Of a stretch of DNA of 64,000 bases, positions 17,568-26,400 are shown piece by piece; position 1 is the first letter of the stretch, and the number at the start of each line of letters is the position of its first letter. The notes below the pieces were generated by a model. The model worked only from the letters and a program-made list of their open reading frames with translations. It was not told the DNA's origin and made no database searches. A program made the position numbers and the translations under genes. Source of the stretch: Rhodobacteraceae bacterium HLUCCO07 (GTDB lineage Bacteria; Pseudomonadota; Alphaproteobacteria; Rhodobacterales; Rhodobacteraceae). Where the stretch lies: assembly GCA_001314705.1 (NCBI GenBank), contig LJSU01000009.1, positions 124,001 through 188,000 of the forward strand, given 5' to 3'.

Positions 17568-17693
17568 GTCCAAGGCACGCATATCCCGTTGCCCGGTGCG
17601 ATTGGCCGCAGAATTGCACGGTCTTGCCACGGGGGCGCCTCAATTGGCAGCCACTGATCGCCTTGTGGGTGAAACAAAGCATGGCGGTTAACC

Positions 17694-18206
17694 ATGGCGG
17701 TCGCACGGGGACATTCCGATTTCCAGGATCGGTTGAAGCGCATCGAGAAGAGGGGCGCCGGGCGCGCGCAGGTGTTCAACGCCGCCGACGGCTTGAAACC
17801 CGAAATCGAACACCGCGTGTCACGGCGCAAGACGACCGGGTTCCTCACAGTACCGTTCGCCCTGGTTCTGGGGGCGCTTTCGCTGATCGTGGCGCGGCTG
17901 GCGATCTTTCGCTATGGTGGCCTGCCCGAAGAATTCGCGCAGCCGGATTACGAGATGGCCGCCCAGGCGGGGCTGGCCCTGGCTATGGTGTTGCTGCTGG
18001 CGATCGTGTTCAACCTCATGCGCAAGCGTCATCTTCTGGCCTCGGTCATCGGCATCGCGCTGGCCATGACGGCGATGCACAACCTGGTGCACATGGCCCC
18101 CGGCGAATGGGCCAAGGTCTTCTCGCCGCAATGGGTCAGCGAGATTCGCGAAACGACGGAACCCAATACGCTCGAGTTTCGGGGCGCACGCTTCAAGCTG
18201 GGCTGA
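17694..18206 (+). CDS. Membrane protein of unknown function between sufB and sufC
   Basis: A 170-residue protein with a charged, basic N-terminus (about 48 residues, RLKRIEKRGAGRAQVF) and three hydrophobic segments: FLTVPFALVLGALSLIVARLAIF, MAAQAGLALAMVLLLAIVFNL and HLLASVIGIALAMTAMHNLVH. The soluble C-terminus ends FRGARFKLG. I do not recognise the family. It is followed by a terminator-like hairpin, so it may be the last gene of the promoter-proximal suf transcript. Confidence 0.65.
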   Translation: MAVARGHSDFQDRLKRIEKRGAGRAQVFNAADGLKPEIEHRVSRRKTTGFLTVPFALVLGALSLIVARLAIFRYGGLPEEFAQPDYEMAAQAGLALAMVLLLAIVFNLMRKRHLLASVIGIALAMTAMHNLVHMAPGEWAKVFSPQWVSEIRETTEPNTLEFRGARFKLG

Positions 18207-18238
18207 AATATTCATTTGAAACAACCGGATGCACCGGA

Positions 18239-18262
18239 CCGCTGCCCTTGGGCGGCGGTTTT
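18239..18262 (+). terminator. Rho-independent terminator-like hairpin upstream of sufC
   Basis: CCGCTGCC-CTTG-GGCGGCGG forms an eight-pair GC-rich stem (one T-G pair) followed directly by TTTT. It lies between the 170-residue membrane protein gene and sufC. It could end the upstream transcript or reduce read-through to sufC. The AT-rich bases just before it (AAATATTCATTTGAAACAA) could hold a sufC promoter. Confidence 0.55.
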
Positions 18263-18289
18263 GGCATGTGACAAGGAAAGGAAGGCGAC

Positions 18290-19048
18290 ATGTTGGAAAT
18301 CAAGGGTTTGAAGGTCAAACTTGAAGAAGAGGACAAGGAGATCCTGAAGGGCGTCGACCTGACGGTCGAGCCGGGCAGCGTCCATGCGATCATGGGGCCC
18401 AACGGCTCGGGCAAATCGACGCTGTCCTATGTCCTGTCGGGCCGCGAGGGTTATGTCGTGACCGAGGGCAGCGCGACGCTCGACGGTGAGGACCTGCTCG
18501 ATCTCGAACCCGAGGAGCGCGCGGCGCTGGGGCTTTTCCTGGCGTTCCAGTACCCGGTGGAAATTCCCGGTGTGGGCAACATGACCTTCCTGCGCACCGC
18601 CGTGAACGCGCAGCGCAAGGCGCGGGGAAAGGAAGAGATGAACGCGACCGACTTCCTCAAGCTGATCCGCGCCAAGGCCAAGGAACTCAAGATCGACGCC
18701 GAGATGCTCAAGCGGCCGGTCAATGTGGGCTTTTCGGGCGGGGAGAAAAAGCGCAACGAGATCTTGCAGATGGCGATGCTCGAGCCGAAGATGTGCATTC
18801 TCGACGAGACCGACAGCGGGCTTGACGTGGATGCGATGAAGCTCGTCTCGGACGGGGTGAACGCGCTGCGCGATGCCGGGCGCGGGTTCCTTGTCATCAC
18901 CCACTATCAACGCCTGCTCGATCATATCATCCCCGACGTGGTGCATATCATGGCCGACGGGCGGATCGTGAAAAGCGGTGGCCCCGAGCTTGCCCAGGAG
19001 GTCGAGCGCGACGGTTATGCCGGTATCATGGCAGAGGTGCCGGCATGA
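18290..19048 (+). CDS. sufC: Fe-S cluster assembly ATPase SufC
   Basis: ABC-type ATPase of the SufBC2D scaffold, 252 residues. The Walker A is GPNGSGKST (residues 36-44), the signature is VGFSGGEKKRNEI, Walker B is MCILDETDSGLDVD and the switch His is in VITHYQRLL. These are textbook SufC features, including the ETDSGLD sequence. The preceding AAGGAAAGGAAGG provides a strong ribosome-binding site. It overlaps sufD by four bases (ATGA). Confidence 0.96.
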   Translation: MLEIKGLKVKLEEEDKEILKGVDLTVEPGSVHAIMGPNGSGKSTLSYVLSGREGYVVTEGSATLDGEDLLDLEPEERAALGLFLAFQYPVEIPGVGNMTFLRTAVNAQRKARGKEEMNATDFLKLIRAKAKELKIDAEMLKRPVNVGFSGGEKKRNEILQMAMLEPKMCILDETDSGLDVDAMKLVSDGVNALRDAGRGFLVITHYQRLLDHIIPDVVHIMADGRIVKSGGPELAQEVERDGYAGIMAEVPA

Positions 19049-20358
19049 ATGCTCCGATCCAATCGAAACGGGCGCAACTGAAACAGGCCAAGCTGGCCGC
19101 GACCGAAGAGCGGTTGCAGGGTCTTTCCCTGCCTCAAGGTGGCGTGTGGGCGACCGAAGCGCGGCAGTCGGCACTGGCCCGCCTGCGCGAGATGGGACTC
19201 CCGGCCCGGCGTGACGAATACTGGAAATTCACGCGGCCCGACACGCTGATCCAGCAAGAGGCGCCGGTGGCCGAGGTCCTTGCGCATGACGAGGCGCCGG
19301 TCTTTGACGGGATCGACCGTCTCAAGATCGTGTTCGTCGACGGCGTGTTCAGCGCGGCGGAGTCCGATCCGCTCGACCTTGCCGGGGTCGAGATCGAGCG
19401 GCTGGCGGATGCGGCAAAGGCCGACATCCACTGGGCGCGCGAGATCTTTGGCGTGCTCGAGGCGCGCGGGCAAAGCCCGGTGGAACGCCCCTTGGCAGCC
19501 TTCAATACCGGCTTTGCCGATGATGGCGTCGTGGTCCGGGTGACGGATCGGGCGCAAAAGCCCGTGAGCCTGATTTATCGCCATGAATCCGAGACTTCCG
19601 ACGCGATGTTGCATCATGTTGTGCGGCTTGAGAAAGGCGCCGACCTGACCCTTCTGGAAAACGGACCGGCGGCGGCGCGGTTCAACAAGGTGCTTGAGGT
19701 CGATGTGGCCGATGGCGCGGCGTTCCACCATGTGCGCGCGCAGGGCCGCGACCATCAGCGCCGGGCGGCGACGCATATATTTGCCCGGCTCGGCGCCGAA
19801 TCGGTGTTCAAGAGCTTTACCCTCACGGTGAATGGCATGCTCACGCGCAATGAATGCGTGGTCGAGTTCACCGGGGACGATGCCGTGGCGCATGTCGCGG
19901 GCGCCTGCCTCGGCGACGGCGATTTCCTGCATGACGACACGGTGTTCATCACCCATGACGCGGTCGCCTGCGAAAGCCGCCAGGTGTTCAAGAAGGTGCT
20001 GCGCAACGGTGCGACCGGCGTGTTCCAGGGCAAGATCCTCGTCAAGCCGGGCGCGCAGAAGACCGATGGCTACCAGAAATCGCAATCCTTGCTGCTCGAT
20101 GATGACAGCCAGTTCCTGGCCAAGCCCGAGCTGGAAATCTATGCCGATGACGTGGCCTGTTCGCACGGCTCGACTTCGGGGGCGATCGACGAGGAGGGGC
20201 TTTTCTACCTGCGTTCGCGCGGGATCGAGGAGGGGCCCGCGACCGACCTGATGACACTGGCCTTCCTGGCCGAGGCGGTGGAAGAGATCGAGGATGAACA
20301 TCTGGCCGAAGAGATCACCGCACGGCTGGAAGGGTGGCTGGCGCGCAGGCGCGGCTGA
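19045..20358 (+). CDS. sufD: Fe-S cluster assembly protein SufD
   Basis: Paralogue of SufB and partner in SufBC2D, thought to help load iron. It has 437 residues and starts MNAPIQSKRAQLKQAKL. The N-terminal helical region includes ARRDEYWKFTRPD, typical of SufD (the usual 'EEWKYT'-like segment), and the C-terminal region reads QKTDGYQKSQSLLLDDDSQF and CSHGSTSGAIDEEGLFYLRSRGI. Its stop overlaps the next ATG by one base (TGATG). Confidence 0.94.
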   Translation: MNAPIQSKRAQLKQAKLAATEERLQGLSLPQGGVWATEARQSALARLREMGLPARRDEYWKFTRPDTLIQQEAPVAEVLAHDEAPVFDGIDRLKIVFVDGVFSAAESDPLDLAGVEIERLADAAKADIHWAREIFGVLEARGQSPVERPLAAFNTGFADDGVVVRVTDRAQKPVSLIYRHESETSDAMLHHVVRLEKGADLTLLENGPAAARFNKVLEVDVADGAAFHHVRAQGRDHQRRAATHIFARLGAESVFKSFTLTVNGMLTRNECVVEFTGDDAVAHVAGACLGDGDFLHDDTVFITHDAVACESRQVFKKVLRNGATGVFQGKILVKPGAQKTDGYQKSQSLLLDDDSQFLAKPELEIYADDVACSHGSTSGAIDEEGLFYLRSRGIEEGPATDLMTLAFLAEAVEEIEDEHLAEEITARLEGWLARRRG

Positions 20359-20840
20359 TGTCGGTTCTGGGCGACATAGCGGCCACCTATCGCGACCCGC
20401 GACGGGTGGTGCGCCGGCACCTTTCCGCCGGGCCGCGCGAGGATCGCGCGCTCGCCGTGCTGATGGGGGCCTGTGTCATCGTGTTCGTCGCCCAGTGGCC
20501 GCGGCTTGCGCGCGAGGCGCATCTGGCGGATCAGGGCCTTGCTGAACTGCTGGGCGGGGCCTTGATGGGCTGGCTCTTCATCGCGCCGCTGCTGTTCTAC
20601 GGGCTGGGCCTTGTTGCCTGGCTGGTGGCGCGGGCGCTCGGGTCGCGGGCTTCGCCCTATGACGCGCGCCTGGCGCTGTTCTGGGCGCTGCTGGCCTCGA
20701 CCCCGCTTTTTCTGCTCAACGGCCTGGTGGCAGGATTTGTCGGCCCTGGGCCGGGCCTCACGCTTGTTGGGGCCTTGTGGTTCGCGGTGTTTTTGTGGTT
20801 TTGGGTATCGGGTATGGCCGCGGGCTGGAGGGGAACATGA
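20358..20840 (+). CDS. YIP1-family membrane protein (first of pair)
   Basis: A 160-residue protein with four hydrophobic segments after a short cytoplasmic N-terminus (MSVLGDIAATYRDPRRVVRRHLS). Segments include LAVLMGACVIVFVAQWP, LLGGALMGWLFIAPLLFYGLGLVAWL, LALFWALLASTPLFLLNGLV and LVGALWFAVFLWFWVSGM. The R-D-P-R-R-V start and helix spacing fit YIP1-type proteins, a weak assignment. It overlaps sufD and the next gene (TGATG, ATGA), so translation is coupled throughout. Confidence 0.65.
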   Translation: MSVLGDIAATYRDPRRVVRRHLSAGPREDRALAVLMGACVIVFVAQWPRLAREAHLADQGLAELLGGALMGWLFIAPLLFYGLGLVAWLVARALGSRASPYDARLALFWALLASTPLFLLNGLVAGFVGPGPGLTLVGALWFAVFLWFWVSGMAAGWRGT

Positions 20841-21433
20841 AGATCGACTTTCAAGACCTTGTCAGAAAGACATTTCTGGCTCCGAACAAGGCCGCGGCGA
20901 CGGTCCTTGCGATTCGGCGTTCGGTGGCGAACGAAGTGCTTTGGATGGCGGTCATCCTTGCGGCGGTGCTCAATGCACTCGTCGTTTCGGTCAACATGCA
21001 GCTGTTTCCGCCCTCGCCCGAGGCCGCGGAGGCATTGCCGCCGGCATTCCTGTCGCCGGGACTGTTGGCGATCTTTGTCGTGGGTGGGCTGGTGATCTCG
21101 GTCTTCGTGCTGCTTTGGGCGGGTCGGGTGCTGGGTGGCCGGGCAGACCTGGGTGACATGCTCGCCGTGATGACCTGGATCGAGCTGGTGCAGGTGGGGC
21201 TTCAGGTCCTGCTGACCATTCTGGCGCTCGTTCTGCCGGGGGTTTCACAACTCGCCGGGCTCGTGGCAAGCGTCTGGATGCTGTTCATCCTGGTGGCATT
21301 TATCGACAACGCGCATGGCTTTGGCAGCCCGATGCGCGCCGTCGGTGTGATGATCCTCAGCTTCTTCCTGTTGTTGATAGGTCTCATGTTCTTTCTGCTC
21401 CTGATCGGGGCGAGTGCCGAAGGAGGCATCTGA
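20837..21433 (+). CDS. YIP1-family membrane protein (second of pair)
   Basis: A 198-residue membrane protein with about five hydrophobic segments. It starts MKIDFQDLVRKTFLAPNKAAATVLAI, resembling the cytosolic segment of YIP1-domain proteins, and has the YIP1-like stretch GRADLGDMLAVMTWIELVQVG. It appears related in layout to the preceding gene. Why two such proteins sit between sufD and sufS is unknown; similar membrane genes are, as I recall, retained here in other roseobacters. It ends one base before the sufS start. Confidence 0.65.
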   Translation: MKIDFQDLVRKTFLAPNKAAATVLAIRRSVANEVLWMAVILAAVLNALVVSVNMQLFPPSPEAAEALPPAFLSPGLLAIFVVGGLVISVFVLLWAGRVLGGRADLGDMLAVMTWIELVQVGLQVLLTILALVLPGVSQLAGLVASVWMLFILVAFIDNAHGFGSPMRAVGVMILSFFLLLIGLMFFLLLIGASAEGGI

Positions 21434-21434
21434 G

Positions 21435-22655
21435 ATGTTTGACGTCGAACGGGTCCGGGCCGATTTTCCGATCCTCTCGCGCGAGGTGAACGGCAAGCCG
21501 CTCACCTATCTCGACAATGGCGCCAGTGCGCAAAAGCCGCGATGCGTGATCGACGCGGTGACACACGCCTATTCACATGAATATGCGAATGTTCACAGGG
21601 GGTTGCACTACCTTTCCAACCTTGCGACCGAGAAATACGAGGGTGTGCGGGGCATCGTCGCGCGATTCCTGGGCGTGCGGGACGAACGCGAGATCGTGTT
21701 CACCAGCGGCACCACCGAGGGGATCAACCTTGTCGCCTATGGATGGGCGGCGCCGCGGATGGAGGCGGGCGACGAGATCGTGCTGTCGGTGATGGAGCAT
21801 CACGCCAATATCGTGCCTTGGCATTTCCTGCGTGAGCGCCAGGGTGTGGTGCTGAAATGGGTGGACGTGGACGCGACCGGGGCGCTGGACCCGCAAAAGA
21901 TGATCGACGCGATCGGGCCGAAAACGAAACTTGTCGCGATTACCCATGTTTCCAATGTTTTGGGAACCGTTGTTGATGTGAAGGCGATCTGTGACGCCGC
22001 CCGGGAAAAGGGTGTGCCGGTGCTCGTCGATGGCAGCCAGGGCGCGGTGCATCTGCCGGTCGATCTCGACGAGATCGGATGCGATTTCTATCCCGTGACC
22101 GGGCACAAGCTCTATGGGCCGTCCGGGTCGGGGGCGATCTATATCCGGCGCGAGCGCATGGAGGAGATGCGCCCCTTTATCGGCGGCGGCGACATGATCA
22201 AGGAAGTCAGCCGGGACGAGGTGATCTATAACGATCCACCGATGAAGTTCGAGGCCGGCACGCCCGGTATCGTCCAGCAGATCGGGATGGGCGTGGCGCT
22301 CGAATACCTGATGGCGCTCGGGATGGAGAACGTGGCCGCGCACGAGGCGGACCTGGCTGCCTATGCGGGTGAACGGCTCAAGGGTCTCAATTGGCTGGGC
22401 CTTCAGGGCACCGCGCCGGGCAAGGCGGCGATCTTTTCCTTCAACATGGAAGGTGCGGCCCATGCACATGACATTTCGACCATTCTCGACAAGAAGGGCG
22501 TCGCGGTGCGCGCGGGCCGTCATTGCGCGGACCCGTTGATGGACCACCTCGGGGTGAGTGCGACATGCCGGGCCTCGTTCGGGCTTTACAACACCAGACA
22601 AGAGGTTGACCGGCTGGTCGAGGCGCTGGAACTGGCGCATGACCTGCTGGGGTGA
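21435..22655 (+). CDS. sufS: Cysteine desulfurase SufS
   Basis: Group II cysteine desulfurase supplying persulfide sulfur to the Suf scaffold. From MFDVERVRADFPIL the protein is 406 residues, typical of SufS. PLP lysine K225 is in TGHKLYGPSG, and the catalytic Cys364 is in RAGRHCADPLM. The N-terminal YLDNGASAQKP motif is diagnostic. No sufE, sufA or sufT gene follows; instead a hairpin and a small lipoprotein gene come next. Confidence 0.95.
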   Translation: MFDVERVRADFPILSREVNGKPLTYLDNGASAQKPRCVIDAVTHAYSHEYANVHRGLHYLSNLATEKYEGVRGIVARFLGVRDEREIVFTSGTTEGINLVAYGWAAPRMEAGDEIVLSVMEHHANIVPWHFLRERQGVVLKWVDVDATGALDPQKMIDAIGPKTKLVAITHVSNVLGTVVDVKAICDAAREKGVPVLVDGSQGAVHLPVDLDEIGCDFYPVTGHKLYGPSGSGAIYIRRERMEEMRPFIGGGDMIKEVSRDEVIYNDPPMKFEAGTPGIVQQIGMGVALEYLMALGMENVAAHEADLAAYAGERLKGLNWLGLQGTAPGKAAIFSFNMEGAAHAHDISTILDKKGVAVRAGRHCADPLMDHLGVSATCRASFGLYNTRQEVDRLVEALELAHDLLG

Positions 22656-22673
22656 CACGGTCGCGCGGTCTGG

Positions 22674-22689
22674 CCCTCGTGAACGAGGG
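22674..22689. terminator. Hairpin after sufS, possible operon terminator
   Basis: CCCTCGT-GA-ACGAGGG forms a seven-base inverted repeat, practically a six-pair stem with a small loop, 19 bases after the sufS stop. There is no T-run on either strand, so intrinsic termination would be weak. It could instead mark the 3' end of the processed suf mRNA. Confidence 0.4.
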
Positions 22690-22797
22690 TTGAGAGTGCA
22701 GGATGAGCACACGGCGTTGGTTGCGGTGGCCGAATCGCGTGACAAGCGCAAAGCTGCCGGTTAACCTGCACTTATCTGCTCAAAAGAGGATGAAACA

Positions 22798-22932
22798 ATG
22801 AAGTTCATGAAATTTGCAGCCGCTCTTGTCACCGTCGGTTTTCTTGCCGCTTGTGCCCAGCAGGAAGAACCTGCTCCGGTCGTGGTGGAAGAGCCGGAAT
22901 ATGACAAGTACGGCAACGTCGTCGAGGATTGA
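22798..22932 (+). CDS. Small lipoprotein (44 aa)
   Basis: A 44-residue precursor beginning MKFMKFAAALVTVGFLAACA, with a positively charged start, a hydrophobic core and a lipobox LAAC; Cys19 should be the first mature residue. The mature peptide is only 26 residues, acidic, ending YDKYGNVVED. AAGAGGA precedes the ATG by about six bases. Mini-lipoproteins of this kind are often missed by gene callers; function unknown. It lies downstream of the suf operon on the same strand. Confidence 0.7.
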   Translation: MKFMKFAAALVTVGFLAACAQQEEPAPVVVEEPEYDKYGNVVED

Positions 22933-23170
22933 TCGACAGGTGTCGGGCGGCTGGCGGGGTCTTCGACCCTGATCCGGGCGCCCGGCACGCCGATCTTCCA
23001 CAGTGAGCGGGTCGGCTTGTACTGTCGCCATTTTGCGCCCGTCGATTGACCGCTGCGATGAAGCGAGTTCGGCATCGCGTATCCTTCCCGCAATCCGACC
23101 GCGGCGGTTGTGATCCGGGCAGATCTTCTTGTACCGTCTGGAATCTTCAGCACGAATCCGAGATTCCGGA
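22933..23170. other. Spacer without recognised gene before tRNA-Arg
   Basis: Between the small lipoprotein gene and the tRNA promoter. Open frames here look unlike neighbouring genes in composition and have no supporting features. An imperfect hairpin AATCCG-N6-CGGATT lies at about 23155-23172, just before the tRNA promoter. Confidence 0.4.
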
Positions 23171-23199
23171 TTGCGACCCGGGTGCGTCGAAGCTATAGA
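23171..23199 (+). promoter_or_regulatory. Promoter of tRNA-Arg
   Basis: A -35 box TTGCGA (23171-23176), exactly 17 bases of spacer, and a -10 box TATAGA (23194-23199) lie directly upstream of the tRNA. The distance from the -10 to the first tRNA base is 10, giving a very short 5' leader. Confidence 0.65.
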
Positions 23200-23209
23200 A
23201 GCACCAGTT

Positions 23210-23286
23210 GGACCCATAGCTCAGCTGGATAGAGCGCTGCCCTCCGAAGGCAGAGGCCAGAGGTTCGAATCCTCTTGGGTCCGCCA
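23210..23286 (+). tRNA. tRNA-Arg (anticodon CCG)
   Basis: A 77-base gene that folds into a full cloverleaf. Acceptor stem GGACCC pairs with GGGTCC, the D arm contains AGCTCAGCTGGATAGAGC, the anticodon stem is CTGCC/GGCAG with loop CTCCGAA (anticodon CCG at 23244-23246), and the T arm contains GGTTCGAATCC. The 3' CCA is encoded at 23284-23286. It reads CGG codons, which are common in this GC-rich genome. No duplicated tRNA 3' end is seen nearby, so there is no evidence that an element integrated here. Confidence 0.97.
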
Positions 23287-23487
23287 ACACCCGTGTCCAA
23301 CCAGTTTCCGTGTCCAGGAATCGTCGAACGCCAGGGCGCGAGTTGCCTGATTGCGGCGGAGACTCCAGATCCCTCACGTTGGCGTTCCGAGAATTGGTCT
23401 GAACGCACTTTCGAACATCATGACGCGCGACAGCGCCGCCGTTCTTTCGGACAGGCGAGGCAAAACGCTGTGATGGCGGCGCTGTGG

Positions 23488-26400
23488 CTAAGAATGGCGA
23501 TCCCCTCGCCGGATATCCTCCAGGGCTGCGTAGAACGCCGGCAGCACGACAAGGATCAGCATCGTGGCGGCGAGCAGGCCGAAAACAACCGAGATAACCA
23601 GCGGTTTCAGTGTCTGGGCCTGGGTCGAGGTTTCCAGTAGCAGGGGGGCCATACCCATGATGGTGGTCGAGACGGATACGAAGATCGGGCGGAAGCGGGC
23701 GCGCACGGCCTCTCCGGCGGCCTTGCTGGCCGACGACCCGTCGGCGCGGCGGGAATTGATGACCCCAACCAGCAGTATTGCGTTGTTCACGACGATTCCG
23801 GCGAGCGACGCGGCGCCGACCAAGGATGGCATCGAGATGTTGTAGCCCATCAGGACGTGCCCCCAGATGACGCCCAGAAAGGCCAACGGGATGGTGATCA
23901 TCACGATGAAGGGTTCGACATAACTGCGAAACTGGAAACTGAGGACCAGATAGATGCCGACCAGCCCGATCAGGAAGCCGCGCAGGATCGACGCGACCGT
24001 CTCTGCCGAGTTCGCGGCCTGCCCGCCAATCTCGAAGCCGAGGCCCGGACTGGTGGTGGACAGGTCGGGGAGGAAGCCTTCTGTCATTCGGGCGGTGATG
24101 GCGTCGGCATTGCCGATCCGCCCATCGACATCCGCCGAGACGGTCAGCGTGCGCAGCCCATCGCGCCTTGTGATTCTGCCCCAGCCGCGCGCCTCGGTGA
24201 TCTCTGCGATACTGGAAAGCGGGGCCGTGTCGTCGCCGGGCAAGGCAATCTCGAAGGCGCTCAGGTCGGCACGGGCGACCCGATCGGTGTCGGACAGCCG
24301 GACCTCCAGGTCCCAGGCCAGGTCGCCGCGCCTGATCTCGGCAAGCTGTGTGCCAAGAAAGGCCGCGCGCAATTGGCTTGCGACATCCGTGGCGGTCAAA
24401 CCGAGAGCCTCGGCCCCCTTCGACAGGCTCAGCCGCAGTTCGGGTGCGCCGGGGCGCAGGTCGAGAATCGCGTTGCGCACGCCGGCATAGGTTTCCAGTT
24501 CTGCGAGCGTGACGCGGCCCGCCTCTTCCAGAGTGGCGAGGTCAGGATGGGTCAGGCGCAGCTCCACGGCAATGCCCTGCGGCCCGATACCCGGCTCCGT
24601 CAGGATCAGCGAGGTGACGCCGGGCAGGGGCCCGATTTCCTCGCGCCAGAGCGAGACGATATCATCGAGCGTGCTGGTCCGGGTCTCGGCCCCCAGAAGA
24701 TCGACAGCGACGGTGGCGACATGGGCGCCGGTTTCGCCTGCCGACCGGTTGCGGCCCATGCGGGTGATGCGGCGGATCACCAGCGGTTGCGCCTCGGGCT
24801 GCTCAGGCGTGAGGCGGGCGTTCACGCGGTCAAGCGCCTCTTCGACCTGCGCGACCGCCTCGGTCGTGCGCGCCAGCGGTGTCCCCGCGGGCAGGAGCAG
24901 CCGCGCTTCCAGCACGTCGCCGTCGATCTCGGGCATCGCCTCGCGCTTGACCACGCCGCCGCCCAAGGCGCCGACGGTCAGGATCAAGGCACCGATGGCC
25001 AGCCCCGCGACCAGCCAGCGCCAGCGGATCGCAGCATCGGCGAGACCGCCGATCCCTTCGCGCAGGGTGTCAAAGCCCGCGTCGAAGCGGCGGCGAAAGC
25101 GCGAGGGCGCGGTTTCCTTCATCCCGCCTTTCAGATGGTGGGGCAGGATGAAGAAGGCCTCGATCAGCGAGGCGGCAAGCGCGGCGAGCAGGACGACCGG
25201 CAGAACCTCGAGCACGGCGCCCAGTTCTCCGGCGAGGAAGGCCAGCGGCAGGAAGACCGCGAGCGTTGTCAGAAAGGACGAGAGGACGCCGGGCGCCACG
25301 GCGACGACACCCGCGGTCACGGTGTCCACCGAAGCCCCTTTTGCGGCATGCACTGCGATGGAGTCCGCGATCACGATGGAATCGTCCATCACGATCCCGA
25401 TCGCCATCAGGAGTGCCACGAGTGTCATCATGTTCAGGCTGAGCCCCGTCAGCGCCATCCAGACAAAGGCACCGGCAAAGGCCACGGGCAGGCCCATCGC
25501 AGCCCAGATCGCGAAGCCTGGGCGGAAGAAGAGGCTCATCACCGCGACGACCAGCACGAGGCCGATCACACCGTTCTGGACCAGCATAAGGAGCCTGTCG
25601 CGGATGATCGAGGTGACGTCCTGCACCACTTCCACCGTGATCGCTTCGGGCAAACGCTCGGTTTCTTCGGTCACAAGCGCCGCGACAGCGTCAAGTACGC
25701 GCAACGCGTCGGCATCCAGTGCCTTGGCCACGTCGATCAGGATCGCGGGCGTATCGTCGACGAAGGCGCGGTCATGGGACGGCTCGAAGCGTTGCTCGAT
25801 ATCGGCCACGTCGCCGAGGGTCAGGGTCGCGCCATTCGACCGGACCATTATCGGAATTGCGGCGAGCGTGGTGGCGGTATCCCGCTCGGCGGTGAAGCGC
25901 AGTGTGAGATCGGCGCCTTCCCCCTCGAGCGTGCCGGCGGGCAGGTCGATGTTCTGGGCGGAGATGGCAGCGGCCAGGGTGGACGGGGTCAGGCCGTGAC
26001 TGTCGAGTTCGGCACGGTCTGCGGTGATCGACAGCGTCCGGGTGCCCAACCCGCTGCGGGTGACGTTCGCCACGCCCGGAAGCGCCGAAAGGCGGTCGGA
26101 GAGGGCGTCGGCGTAAAGGTCGAGTTCGCCCAATGGCATGTCGCCCGAGATGGCAATGGATGTAACCGGGTCGGAGCGGTGCAGTTCGCGCACGATGGCC
26201 GGATCGGCACGGTCGGGAAAGCTGTCCACACCCGCGACCTCGGTGCGCAGCGAATTGACGAAGCGCAGCGCGTCATTGCCCGGCGCCATGGTTGCGACGG
26301 CGAGGGCGCGGCCGCTTTGCGCGGTGCAGTTGAAGGTCTCCAGCCCCTCGACACCCTGCACCCCATCCCAGAGCGGCGCACAGATTGCGCCTTCCACGTC

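Noticed and set aside
23210-23286. tRNA-Arg as an attachment site of a genomic island carrying the efflux cassette
   Set aside because: No integrase and no repeated tRNA 3' end within the window.
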